Position numbers and translations under genes: made by a program | Shown here: positions 47,141 to 61,000 of the stretch, in pieces | How positions within the stretch are numbered: position 1 is the first letter of the stretch | Layout of the letters: every line of letters begins with the position of its first letter | NCBI RefSeq assembly: GCF_003589595.1 | Contig: NW_020653200.1 | Span: 3,432,507-3,496,506, forward strand | Direction: 5' to 3' | DNA length: 64,000 nucleotides | Origin: Hyposmocoma kahamanoa | Lineage: Eukaryota; Arthropoda; Insecta; Lepidoptera; Cosmopterigidae | Notes under the pieces: model-generated | What the model was told of the DNA's origin: nothing | What the model saw: the letters and a program-made list of their open reading frames with translations, nothing else | The model's database searches: none

Positions 47141-48981
47141 TTCAACAGGCTTTATGGCACATATTTAAATCGGCATTGGTACCTGAAAAAGGCGTGTAAA
47201 ACAGACCACAACGAACTAATTGAAACAAAAGCAACATTAAAAAAACATTTATTTATATTATAATGAAAATCAATGGATAAACAAACTAATATCTAATTAA
47301 CCTATTTGCTAATCATTATACATTAGTTAAGCAAATACGATAAGAATAATGTCTAGTTAACTTACCAAATCATTAAAATAATCAATTTAACTTCAACTTA
47401 GTGTACAAAGTTCCTGGTCTAATTAAATTAACATCCCAGTGACCTTTAATTGATTGTTTACCTGCTTAACGTTTAGAAGAATTGCCTTGTTTTAAATAAT
47501 TACAATTGAACATCGATCACCATTCTATCTGGGATTTTTACTGGAAACCGTTCAATAAACGAAATTAAAATAAAAAATACCTATAATACGATTATTGGCT
47601 TTGATTAACGCTGAACTGTCATGTCATTTCTTTTTTTCTTCGTTCAACTCTACTCAACGATCGAATATAACTTTTTACTCTATGGCGCGATATGGATCAA
47701 TTTTTCCATCCTCTAAGGTTTTTTAGTACGAATGAAAACTCGTCGCATTACACCAAAAATAATTACAAACCTTTAGAAAAATGCTAGGAAAGTTTGTTAT
47801 ATAAAAATGACAATTTTGTCTGTGATACGAGTGAAATGTTAAAAATAATAAAAATTACATTTTGAAATTCCTCTCCCATCCTTTTTTCTTTTTCCTAAAT
47901 CCGTATCCTAAATTTCAAAACATACGAAAAGGATTCCCCGTTTTCAAATAAAGATAAATAATATATGTTGTCATTGGCTCCAACGCCGACCGCGAAAAGC
48001 CAAAAAAACGAAGAAAAGAAATATTCTCTGCGCATGAAAACAGCAACCTTGTCTTTGGATGTTCATTATCGATTAATGGATTATTTACAACACTACCTAC
48101 CTTCTATAGTTACAGTCTAACCATAGCCAACCCATTTTCATTTTATGGTACAGTCCCATGCACAAATTTGATTAGATAAATACAAAATTAACATTATTAT
48201 TAGAAAAAAAATTACCAAAAATAGTAATACAATAGTTAATTTTTAAGTATTTTTACTTAAAATTATGAGCTTCTGTAACATATTTTCATAATAAAAAATT
48301 GTCTTTATTTTTATAATTAATTTATGTTTTTTACTTTCATGCGCTTATTTTATGCATATCCTCCAGTTTATGACAATAACAATAAAGAAGCAAGCAATAA
48401 CAGACTAACAACACGAACAATAGTGATTAATTCTTTCTAAGAAGATACAAAACAGTTGTGACCTCGCAAGTTCGCCAAAAAAATCGTTTGACTCCAGACC
48501 ATAGATAGTTTTACTTCCGCTAAAAGTATAATCGTTTTATCCCTCTTTAAATATGAAAATAAGAAATGCTTCAGTATAACCGTAAATAAAAGCAGAGAAA
48601 ATGGAAGGTAATAAAAAACAGCTTTAGCTTAATTCAACATGAATACTATCAATCTGCGTCAATTTCTGTATGTAAGTGAGTGCTCATTTGTGCAATTTTA
48701 GTAAACTGAACTGATGGCGTTTGTGTCCTAATACACAACGCATATTCGTATCTCCACCGTGAAATTTAACAAAATTGTGTGAATTGTGTTCTAACTGTTT
48801 TAAAAACGTGGATTGTCATGGATATTGATGATATTTGCTAATAAGAAACTCTAGTGTGAAAGCTTCCATATTTTAGGTTATGTTTCCATCTTTTATTGGT
48901 ATTTTAGGTGGGTTTCAGTGAAACGGGAGAACAGCTACCTGTTTTTTTCTTGAACACAGTATCCCTAAAAGTGATGTCTGA
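47141..48981. promoter_or_regulatory. Shared intergenic region between RALGPS and CECR2
   Basis: 1841 bp separates the RALGPS ATG (minus) from the CECR2 ATG (plus). It must hold the 5'UTRs and, unless distal exons exist, both promoters. It is AT-rich with poly-T/poly-A tracts and no CpG-rich island. I saw no convincing TATA box. No transposon ends were recognised, unusual for this window and consistent with purifying selection on the region. Confidence 0.6.
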
Positions 48982-49092
48982 ATGAATTTCTCACGGTTTC
49001 TAGATATTCAGTCATGGTGGGAAGTGCCCAGTATCGCCTACTTTTGTTCTTTATTCCGATCTGCATTCAATCTCTTAGATTTTGACATCGAA
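48982..49092 (+). CDS. CECR2: CECR2 exon 1
   Basis: Encodes [17 protein letters not shown] through FNLLDFDIE, aligned with the extreme N-terminus of vertebrate CECR2. Donor GTGAGT; phase 0. Confidence 0.93.
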
Positions 49093-52000
49093 GTGAGTAC
49101 TCAATAATCTGTAACTTGTTTCGTCTATTGTGTTGTTTGAAGATGTACCGTTGATTAATTGACATATTACCCTAGGAACTTGAAGAAGCATTGCTAACAG
49201 ATGGCACAGAGGAGTCTGCTAGTTCGCTCCTGACAGAGTTAATCGTCCGTCTTCTGAATGGCTGTTTAGGCAATAATGACATCTCTGCCTTTAATTATCA
49301 GGTACAGTTTACTCAAATTATTATAAAAAATTACGATATACATCATTAATTGGAGAAAAATATGTGTTACATTGTCATTCTTTCAACATTATTATCACTA
49401 TCTTATTCTCCTTTGTAGATGTACTTGAGACGCCTGTTCAGGAGAAAATGTCAAGAGACTGGAAGGTACAACCCATTTGACTCTGATATTGACTTTCAAT
49501 TCTTGCCCCTTCGGACAAAGGTGGAAATTCTGTATGCTCTTTGTGACTTCCGTTTGGATGCAGAAGATGTTTTTGACCTCTTTAAAAACCTTGAGGCAGA
49601 AAGTTTGAGAGTTGAACCACTTGGGTGAGTTGTATAATATCTTAATATGCTCACTTATTGAACTACTAATTCATATTTTTTATTCACTCTGAGAACACAA
49701 AATTAATTTAAGATACAATAGAGTTTTATTAGAAGTACTTAATTTGAACAATATTGCAGATGGGATGATAATGATTCTGCATATTGGTATTTCTATGGAA
49801 CAAGATTATATCGAGAAGATGTTATAAGAAAATCAAAGAGTAAGAACAAGAAGAAGAGGGTACGGGAGAGCAGAAAACGTGGTTGGTTCTATGGGGATGA
49901 TTGGCTCGATGACGACGATACTGAAAAAGTTTGGCAAGTGGTGTGCTTCACTGAGGAAGATTGGACCCACCTGACAGAGAAATTTGGCAAGGCTACCAGC
50001 AAGGTTGAAAAGGAGCTCTACCGTTCCCTCTCACAGAACTTCCTACCTGAGATACCTAGGCTGTTCCAGGAAAAAGAAAGGCTCCAACGAAAGAGGTGAG
50101 TCCCATACAAGAGTCATTACTGTGTTTATATATTCCAAAATTAAAAATTTTCTTTTAAAAACAAAAGATTTAACAAAAATATTGAAACTTAAAACTCGTT
50201 GAGCCTATATTAATGAATAGCTCTTAACTTGCGGAAGTTAATTGGTCGTCCATAAGAACTGGAAATAGGTCCGTCTCGGATCCGCGACTTCCGCAAATTA
50301 ACAGTTAAGTGCTCTGAGTGACATCTCTGAAGTAGCATCTGAAATGTCACTCAGATCTCGTGAATGCATCACAAGCTCTCTTAACAGGCTATAATCTTTA
50401 ACTTCTTTTATAATATAACTAAGTAATCTAGGCTGTCCACATAATTGATTAGGATTTAATCATTCTCTTGAACATGGCTTGAAACTGAACATTTAAAGAA
50501 TTGTCATCAATGAGTAATCTCACAAGATAATTATTCATCTTTAATTATGCATGTGTAACTCTTGCTTAAGAGCTAATAATGAATTCGAAACTATTGATAT
50601 CTGTTTAAAGTTACAACTCAAAACTTATTTTGATAAAAATGTAATCTTATGCTAAAACATTTATGGGTGAATATTGTTAAATTCTTAGAGCTAAATCCAG
50701 ATTAATACATGTGTAACTAATACTAAGTATGTAACTTTCTTTGATGTGTAACTAATTCTAAGTATGAAACTTTCTTTGAATAAACTTTGTGTAAACCTCT
50801 TTATTAATTAGCAAGATAATTAGATTTGGTAGCTACTTAGTATATTATCAGTAATAGTGTACTTCTATATAAATAAATCAAATCATCATAACAATTGGCA
50901 TAAAAAAAACAGGTTGAGACCTCTATTAAGTAATTAAATACTTGTGTCCCGAGGTCCCGCTCTTCCTTAACTAGAACATATATATATCATGATAGACATA
51001 TTCAATTCAATACAAGTTTTCGTGTTCCTACTCAGAATCATATTTTCTTATCTACCTTTCATAAAAGATTATGAAATTTGAGTCACTATAACTATTAATT
51101 GCATTTTATAGTTTAAATAGGACAAAATTTGGGTATTTTGAGATCTCTTTTTGCTTCCTGCATTCTATAACATGTACGTAATTGTAAATGACGAAGAATA
51201 TATTGTCCATTACTTGTGTCATCAATTGCTAAGCGAAATCTTTAATGCACTTTATTGAACCATGTACCATGTTAACTAATACTATTTTATCACTGAACAA
51301 TTTAAGAATATTTTACTAGGTTATATTTTTAAAGAATTGCAACATCACAATTAAAAAATGTACAAGCTGGACTCAATATTTGCCATTTGAAGTTGCGTCT
51401 GTTGGTAGTATTTAACTGCCACCTACAGACTTTATTGCCAGGTCTCTTTGTGCTAGGTCTCCAAAACACCTAATTAACACATTAGGAAGCAAAATCATGT
51501 TTATTTTAAAGTTACTATCAAGCTGAGCGCAAAGTTTTTTACATGATAATATACTTATAGCTTTCTGTTACCTGCAAGTTGGGTCACAAAGATATTATAA
51601 AAATGTACTAATAATATTATTAAACCAGGCTACATATATATCTACCCGTACACTACAATGCGCCTTGGTGATGCTTAGGATAGTATGTGTTGACATACAA
51701 TCTTACATATAACTAGTAAGATGATATTGTATATATGGACATTTAATATAGTATTATGACACATTCGTTGTAGTTTGTAAGTTGCTATAGTATACCTACA
51801 AAACAAAAAGCTACGCATAGCGAATTTTTATTTGCGTAAATTTAAAGGTGCTGTCACTTACTCTAACAAAATAATGTGTCCGTCAGGAGAGCTGGACCAG
51901 ACGTGATATACAAATCAAACTGCTCATTATTTATTGCCTATTTTCTACTATTTGGTATCTATATTGACATATTTTCTACCTTTGCGCTATCGGAAATATT

Positions 52001-55000
52001 AAAGAAATAAAGTGAATGGCTGGCATTCTGACATCAGGTTGGCTGGACCACTTTACGGTTATCATGGTTCTAACAATACATAATTTACTTTTTTATATTA
52101 CTATTTACTACCTAATTTCTACCTAAACATACTTTTTTTTCACTATTTTAGGAAGCTTCTATAAAAAGTTATTTAAAAATAAAACGCCTTTGCAAGAGGC
52201 AGAAAATATGTCAATGAAGGTACTAAATAGTAGAAAATAGGTAGTAAATAATGAGCATAGTTTGATTTGTCTATCTTCTTTGGTCCAGCCACCCTGACGG
52301 ACACCAAAATAACCTAAGTATAGTTTGAGTATGACTAACAAGAATCAATGAAACAGGCTTCTGGAAACTGCCCCACGGCGCACGTCAAGCCGTGTCCTGC
52401 AAAAAATAAAGCAGAAAGAGGAAGAAGTCAAGCAAAGCTCACATGAACCTAAGCTGGAGGAGCACAAGGAGGCACCTGAAATCGCCCGTGAGAATCGGGC
52501 CAAGAGACGGAACCTACTGAGAAGGTGTGTATTTATACAGTTCCAATAGAATCATTGACGGTAGTCTCGGTGACCTAATTCGAGTCTAAGGTTGAAAGTT
52601 AAAAGGGGCTAACTGGCACAGTCTAAAGACTACATATTAAAATTCGTGAATGATATAGGTCCGTCACAAGTGAAACTAGGTGAGTTTTATCACTAAGAAT
52701 TATTCTCTTTATGTTTCAACCATCAATATAATGGGTTTTTTTTCAATTTCATATTTTAGGCATGTTTTGTATGTACCGGAAAAATTTCAAACGTGTAAAC
52801 GACGAAATGAACAAGTCGAGCTGATCCGGTGGTGAGCGACACACATGTTCATAACAGTAACAGTGCCCCTCGAAGTTTAACTCGAAAAAATTTTAAGGGC
52901 ACTGCATTGCTCTACCAACAAATGGATGTCAGGTCTAATGCAAGGACCACGAAATACAATGTCCGAAGTTAATTAACCTATAACCTATACATTAGTGCTT
53001 AATTTTGCTTGCAACAATTTAAGGTCCCCAAAACACCTTAATTCAACTTCTACTGGAAACTTAGAACCTTAACTTCGAGTGATAATTACTTGAACATAAG
53101 AGTAAACATAAGAAAAAATTCCAAATCAGTACACCAAATAAATTGATTTATTTATTAGAGATAGTAATAGGATAAATAAATAGCTACTATACGATCAGTG
53201 ACAATCTCTTCATTACTTGTAACTGTAAAGTACTATGAAGTTATATAACGTAATCTGTCAATTTAGTGCTCAAATTTCAATAAAGACAAATTTCTGCAAG
53301 AAGTGATAAAACTCAGTTCCGTTTATTTTCATAGACAAGACCAACTTCAGAGGACTGCTTTTCGCTGTAGACTCTTGCAATCTTTGTTAAATTTAGGTAC
53401 TGCTTACTATTACCAGACCACCAAACGAAAGGATCAGGATAACGATCGATTCTAATTGTTTTCAAATAATAATCTATTTAAAATAATTATGTTTTCGTAT
53501 GAACACGTAGATCTAGCAAAAAAATTTTACGGCAAAATCGATATCATGTTTTAGAATAGTTAGATCACAGACAAATTAATGAAATCAAACTGAAACAAAA
53601 GAGTAACCAACGATCCTTATCAGGTGCTAGAAATAACAACTAGAAATTTTAATATTGACAAAAAGTTATTAACTGTTTTATTTTGCTTCTCCACCACTAG
53701 AAATTTGCATTCAGTACAACAAACAAACAGCACGCCAGTAAGCAAAAAAAAAAAGAAATCAAAACAGCACTGATATTAAAATATTGCTAAATTGGCTATT
53801 TTTTTCACTGTTGACATTTTTTGTGGTGTATTTGTTTGTATTATCGAATAAACTTATCGTTTTAACAAAATCTAAGTGACCACAACAACTCAAATCGTCA
53901 GTGTGAAAGTGTGATGCGAATTCACTAATCAGTCAATATCGGCGATGCGCGCTGTAAACCGGTCGTTATATGTTTGCGCCTGTGATAACGAAGACGACGA
54001 AGAAATAATAAACTTTTGGGCAGATACATTCATGCAAATATTATAAATGTGAAAATAACTGTGTCTCTCCGTTTGTTAGTAATGACGTGCTATATATAAG
54101 AAATGTACCGATATTTCGAATTGCTAGAATCCAACTAAAATCTGTAATCCCGAAAACCGATTTATAATAGAACCGCCATGATTTCAGGTAATTTTGGATA
54201 CTTATCGCAAGGAAAAAATTAGCCTAATGTAGGTTTGTTTCATAATGTTCCTAAAAAATACATTTGGGATTATAAAAATTCGAGCAAACTTTATTTCCAG
54301 CGAATTTATTTTCTGACTTCTGATAGGTAACCTCAAGACGTAAAACGAGTACAACAATATTTTGTTAGTTATTGCTAAGGTTTCATAAAAAATCATTTGA
54401 AAATAAGATTGAAATCAAAGCGACTCTAAAGTTATTTTGTTTTAAATGTTTCTATCGCTTGTGGTTCGAACAATTGACATGGACCAAGAAGTTTACTAAG
54501 CTTTTTCAAATTGACGTACTGGGTCTCTTTCCGTCTTTTGCGCTTGCAATGTGTAGAAAAAGGACAGTTAACTATTTTATTTTATTAGTTTGATTGCTTT
54601 TTGTAATTTATGTTTACGATTAATTTAAATATAAATGAAATACTATACAACTGTACAAAATAACACTTTTAAAAGATAGATACACAGTATATGTATTAAG
54701 TGAAAATATGATACAAAATCCTATTTTTTCACTGAACTTGAGTAATTTTACAAGTTATTATTATATAGTACTGCATGATCAAACGAAGACGCGTGATTGA
54801 CGCTCTGTATGCGATATTAACGCCCTATTAGGTTCAGACACCTTTTAGCGCGAACCCGATTTCAATTTGTTGGTAGGTCAATGGGGCACTGCCACTGCGC
54901 CCGTCACCCAGAGACAAAGTCAAAGTCAAAGATTATTTATTCCATAGGTGAAATAAATTTACACTTGAAAACGTCGCATTTAAGCTACTGCTCGTTCACT

Positions 55001-58000
55001 ACGCTGACCTCCCTGAGAAGAACGAGCAAGAAACTCTAGGGATTGCTCTTTTCAAATAAACTTAAATGCTATGGAATACAATTGGAATCAAATTTGTGTG
55101 GAATCTGGAGCCATGTCGTCTTTCCATACATCTTTATCTAACACGTAGTCTTCAATTTTGTAATATGATTTTTCGATCAAAATATTTTTAATGTAGTTTT
55201 TAAACTTAGGAAATGATAAACTTAATATATGCTCCGGAATCTTATTGTAAAAACGTATACAGTTTCCCATAAAAGAGTTGTTTACCTTGGTTAAACGAAA
55301 TCGTGGTACCATGAGTTTGGACTTAGCTCTAAGGTTAATATTATGGATATCTTCTTTCTTATTGAAATTATGTATATTTTTACGGGCATATAAAATATTT
55401 GAGTAAATGTACTGTGATGCCACAGTCATGATACCAGTCTCCTTAAACTTTTCTCTGAGAGATACCCGAGAGCCTAGACGGTACACAGAACGAATCGCTC
55501 GTTTTTGCAATACAAATATGGTTTGAATATCTGCCGCTTTACCCCACATGAGAATCCCGTAGGACATTATACTATGGAAGTAACTAAAGTAAACTAGTCT
55601 AGCAGTACTAACATCGGTAAGCTCACGTATTCTGCGGACTGCGTATGCAGCGGAGCTTAATCTGCTGGCCAGAGACGATATATGTGGAAACCACTGAAGT
55701 TTACTATCTAAGGTCACTCCCAAGAAGACTGCTTTATTAACAAGGTCTAACTTTTCTCCGTTTATTTCTATGCTTGGACTCATTGACTTACAAATAAATG
55801 GACGACGGGTCTAATACAAAAACCACGAAAAAAATGTCCCAAGTCAACCTATTCGAAATTTAAATTGTTATGTCATCGCAGTATCGCGCTGTCCGTAGAA
55901 CAAATGAAGACTAAAGCGGAGTGTCGCGCTCTGTATACGATTTTAGCGCCTTACAAGTGCGGACACTTTTTAGCGCGGACCCGACGTTCATATAATTGTA
56001 AGTCAATGCTTGGACTAGTCGATTTTACGTTAGGTAATTCAAATTTAACACATTTTGTCTTCTTGGCATTAAGCAATAAATTGTTAGCATTAAACCAATA
56101 AACTAAGAATAAAAGAAATAAAATAAGAGTGTACCATTAATACGGTCATAGTTAATGTCATGTCTGTCTGTTTTAAAAATCAAGGATGTGTCATCAGCAA
56201 ACAACACTATTTCGCAATGGTCCTTAACAAAGAATGGCAGATCATTAATATAAATCAGAAATAAGAAAGGTCCAAGTATTGAGCCCTGCGGAACACCCAT
56301 TTTTACTGGAGAACCCAAAGAAGTCACTCCATTTATGTCTACTTTCTGAATTCTACCGTTGAGATATGACGAGACAAGTTTCGACGCCTTGCCATTTACA
56401 CCGTAATGTTCCAGCTTCCTAATAAGAGTATTATGATCAACGCAATCAAATGCCTTTGAGAGGTCACAGAAAACACCAATAGCGTTCTGGGACCTTTCCC
56501 AAGCATCAAAGATGTGTTTTAGTAACGCTACCCCCGCATCGCTAGTCGATCTACCACTAGTAAACCCGTATTGGTCATTATGAAAAATATGATTCCTACC
56601 GAAATAGGACAGTAATTGAGTTAGCATAACCTTTTCGAATATTTTACTTAAAGCTGGTAAAATTGAAATGAGCCTGTAGTTGCTAGGATCAACTTTCCTA
56701 CCGCTTTTGAATAAGGGAATAACCTTGCTGTATTTCATTAAATCGGGAAAAACACCTTCGTCAACGCACCTATTGAAAGCTACAGCTAACTGTGGGGAAA
56801 TGAGATTAATAACTGAGTCTATAACTTTAGTTGATATGCTCCAGAGATCTTCAGTTTTTTTAACATGTATTGACTTAAAAGCTTTTATGATGTCTTGTGG
56901 ATTAACATGACGAAAATTAAATAAACTGCCACAAACGTTAACATTTTCCTTTAGGAGATCAATAGCAAGTGAAGGGGAGGAATTCAATGATTTTGTAGTG
57001 TTCACAGCAATTTCCGAAAAGAACGATTCAAAAGCTTGGGCTACATTATCTTTAGATTTTATAAGTTTGCTGTCTAATTCTAAAACTATATCTCTATCGT
57101 GTAGTTTAACCCTGCCTGACTCTTTATTTATTATGCTCCAAGTAGTTTTAGATTTATTTATCGATTGTCTAATTTTGTCGCTGTGAAACTTAACCTTAGC
57201 AGCTACACAAACTTTTTTAAATATTTTCGAATAAATTCTAACATATTCTATGAAATTGGAATTAGTATTGTAAGTTTTCATAGCATATAGCTCATACAAA
57301 CGAGACCTACTCTTATGAATACCTACTGTTGCCCAGTCGTTGAATTTAGTCTCTCTATGGAATGTTTTCGATTTAAATATATTGTCAAATTCATTTTTAA
57401 TTGAACCAAATATCGTGTTATATAAAGTATTTGGATCCTCCGGTATATGGGATAAGGAATTTAAACTATTGCCGATATTGTTTTGAAATCTAATTATTCG
57501 TTCTGTGGTAATCGGTCTGCAGAGAAATTGGTCTACCTTCTTGCTCATTTTACAATTAAAAGAAGCCAATTGGCCACTATGGTCGGACCTTAAGCAATTT
57601 CAAGCAAGACGTAAGTTGACACGTTCTATTTCACCACCTTTTGTCACCTTGTCGCTGTGTGTCCCCATCCCCAATTACGTGAATTAGCTACTCATTTATT
57701 GCGTAAATTTCAAAGGAATATTTCCAATTTGGCCGTTTTCTTCTAACTCGAATAGCATTTTTGTCAGAGATAGTACTATTTACCTTATTTTATCAGGGTA
57801 CGCTCGATAGCTACGCGCACTGTGTACGGTAGGTGACGAATTACAGTTGTATATTTAATGTAGGCTAGAATTGGAGGTCTACCATAAAATTTATTTATTT
57901 ATTTCGCACATACACCTATTTTTACAGAATTGTCCCAAAATAAGTTTCGCATTTCTATTATATAAAATAATAATAGTACTGATTAATAATTATTAGTAAA

Positions 58001-61000
58001 TGGCAATTTTATTCAATAATAATAACAAAGAACAATAATTCATTCGTACTACAGAAAGTGTTACCCTTACAAATTCTCTCTCAAAACAAGCAAAAAGTCT
58101 ACTACGTCAGCTACTCGATTTAGCGTATGAATGCGCGAGTAAAGGGCGTCTTATTTAGGAAATTAGTCGCACAGTAGGTGCACGTTGAGTACGTGCAGGG
58201 TACGCACAGACTTGGTCATTGCAATACCTTTGAGTTTGAAATAGTTCCTCGCAACACTCGAATTATATAGCTTGCAAGAGCCAAGTCCCTTCTCTGTTCC
58301 AGTTTTTTGTATCCTACCATACCCAATACAAGACAAGATTGGATACATACCATCATGCCTGTAGGTACGTTTCATGAATCCTTCTATTTTGTATTTACAC
58401 TGATGCGGTAGTCTTAAACGGCTCAATGTTATGATTAAACATTTCGAGATATTGAGTTAAGCTTTGTTACTTTGACTCCATTCAATCACTCGGTCCGTGT
58501 CCTGCAGAAGGCACACGTAGTCTTCCATGGCCTTGATTTCCAGAGCGTGCTTGAGTTCATCGGCGAACAGCAGACACCTGGCATTTCTGATTACGCCAGG
58601 CAGACCGTTGGTCGTTATAATGAACTCTACTGGTCCCAAATTACTAACTTGACTCACGCCCGATTTCGTTAAATACGGTTCCGATCGGCAACCTGCATAT
58701 TCCACATGCTGTTAAATATACTGTAAAATATAAAATACCATAAAATAATACTTTATTATTATACTATACACGAAGTACAAACTTACAACTAAGTAAGTGA
58801 ATCCTGCTAACTTCATCGTAAATGACAAGTGAGCATTTATAAGTTGCGTAGAATTGTCTCTTGGCGCAATACGAGCGCAAGCGTGTGACTTTCTGCCTTT
58901 GTTCAGTACCTTACATTTTTGAATTGCTAATACGACACGACGTAAATGCTCTTATTTGATCTAAATAATTTGGTCTAGATTTTGCCTTACCTCGTTTTCT
59001 TCGGTCGGCCCTCTTATAATGCTTCTGAGAAAACAACCGCGTCGTATCACATGCCCAAACATCTTTCCCTTTGGTTCTCTATTGTCTTTAAAATGCGTTT
59101 CTTCTCCTGCACTTTGTCGAATTTCTCCTTTTTGGTAACTAAACGGTAAAAATTCAAGTCCTATACAAAAACTTCGTTTTAAGCTTTATTTTTTTACGTC
59201 AATGCATATTAAACATAAGTAATTGTGTGTTACACAAATTACTGCACCCTAGTGCACGAGTTCTGTAGAATTTTTTTAATTCATAAATTTAACTTTTATT
59301 CGGTACGGATTACGGCACATCAGACTACTCATTTTTGTTCGAAAATCCCTCCATTGCAACGAAACAAGATACGTCAATGTGTAGCTTGATGTGCTGGCGT
59401 GTGTACAAATTGAAACCATTTCATTTCTCGTTAACAAGTAGACATTACTGAAAAGTTTTTAAAGCTATTATTGAGGCCTTTGTTTTACACGTTAATACAA
59501 ATCTTGTACACCAGATGAAGTCTACAGAGAAGATAGATATATAAATTTACTGGAACGAAGTTTCACAGGATTCAATTTGCAATAAGGTTTTGAAGTTAAA
59601 GCCTTCATCGAGGCTGTCTTGATTGCATTTTCCTCGACTAACATCCTTTATACAAGTCTATCGAAGTCAACCCGTGCTTCTAATAGTAACGACGGGTAAA
59701 TTCAGAACTAAAACTGTTCTAGCAAGTTTTAATTAGGAATCTTATACAAGATATATTGGTAATTAGAACAAGTAAATGAAGTATACAAGGACTAACTAAA
59801 AGTTGCATGAAATTTGAATCTTTTGAGTGCAATTAAGAGACTAGAACCGGTTAAAACTCATTTGTATAATTGGCTCATTTAGGCTCAGTCATTGCTTAGG
59901 GATTAATCAACTTTTAAACGAATTACATCAAGTGTTGCAAATACCAAACAATACACGCAAACTCGAGCGAACTCTATTTATATCGCTACCCTTGTATTAG
60001 TTTATACCGTTGCGTGACACGGTCTTGACTTTTTCTTAGGGTCGTATTCTAGAACTCTATTCAATGCTCAAGACAGGAATGCACTGGCAACACAAGCACT
60101 GGAAATAAGACCCTAATGGCAGGGACTTGAGTATGATTTCGAGTGCTTTAAACCATACTCAAGTCCTGATTTGAGCATTGAGTAGAGTTCTGGAATATGA
60201 CCCTAAAACTCAACCTTTCATTCTTGCACCATTCAAGTTCGATACGAACATCCTAGAGTTTGATATCAAGACTACAAACTATAAATTGCCTACTCCTCCT
60301 TTTGCGCTCTGCATTACTTTAGTGAAGAAATATACTACAGATTATGAACTTTTGCTTTTCTTAACTTTTCAATATTAATCCATGTACGAGTATATATGAA
60401 ATAGTAAGTCCTGAATGACATATCAAAGCACAGTCAAATCAGCTGAAGAAAAAAATATGAACTAGGTTCCTTTTCCACATTCCACATTAATCCGATAATA
60501 GGGTGAAAAAAACCTAAAATCTATAGTACGAACATTATAAACCAGTTAATACTTTATAAGTAGTATATCAAATTGGACTTTATTGTACTTAAATATTCCT
60601 TCTGGGTATTGTTTTTTAGTTATTGTATTCGGACACGATTCCACGCGGCTTTTTTGATTATTTTCGAAGCTGTGGACAAAAGCCTATATATCTATAGCCA
60701 TAGACCGATAATTGTTTGAGTTACATTTTTCATTTTTCTTGTGTACGGTTGTAGTCAGACATTTTTTTAATAGTTCAGGGAAAGTTCCTTTTGTTAACGA
60801 TTGATTAATAAGCATTTCAAATGGTAATGCGAATTCCGTTGCACAATGTTTTATTAATGTAGGAGGAAATTCATGTACGCCATAGCGATTTTTGTTTGTT
60901 AATTGTATTATAATTTTATACACTTCGCAAGTAGGGTAAAGCACTGAGCGACCAGTTGTTGGATTATGAATTTCGCTTTTCGCGAAAAAAAAAAAGTTAT

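Larger units (their letters stand above)
54914..57640 (-). mobile_element. 5'-truncated Jockey-type LINE in CECR2 intron 5
   Basis: Minus-strand non-LTR retrotransposon antisense to CECR2. It runs from just after the endonuclease (frame broken near 57640) through reverse transcriptase to a 3'UTR ending in TTTGAC repeats (54914-54930). The RT frame is interrupted by a frameshift near 56120 and by a 228-bp MITE (55781-56008). The tandem tails at 4.8-5.1 kb are the same family. Confidence 0.9.
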
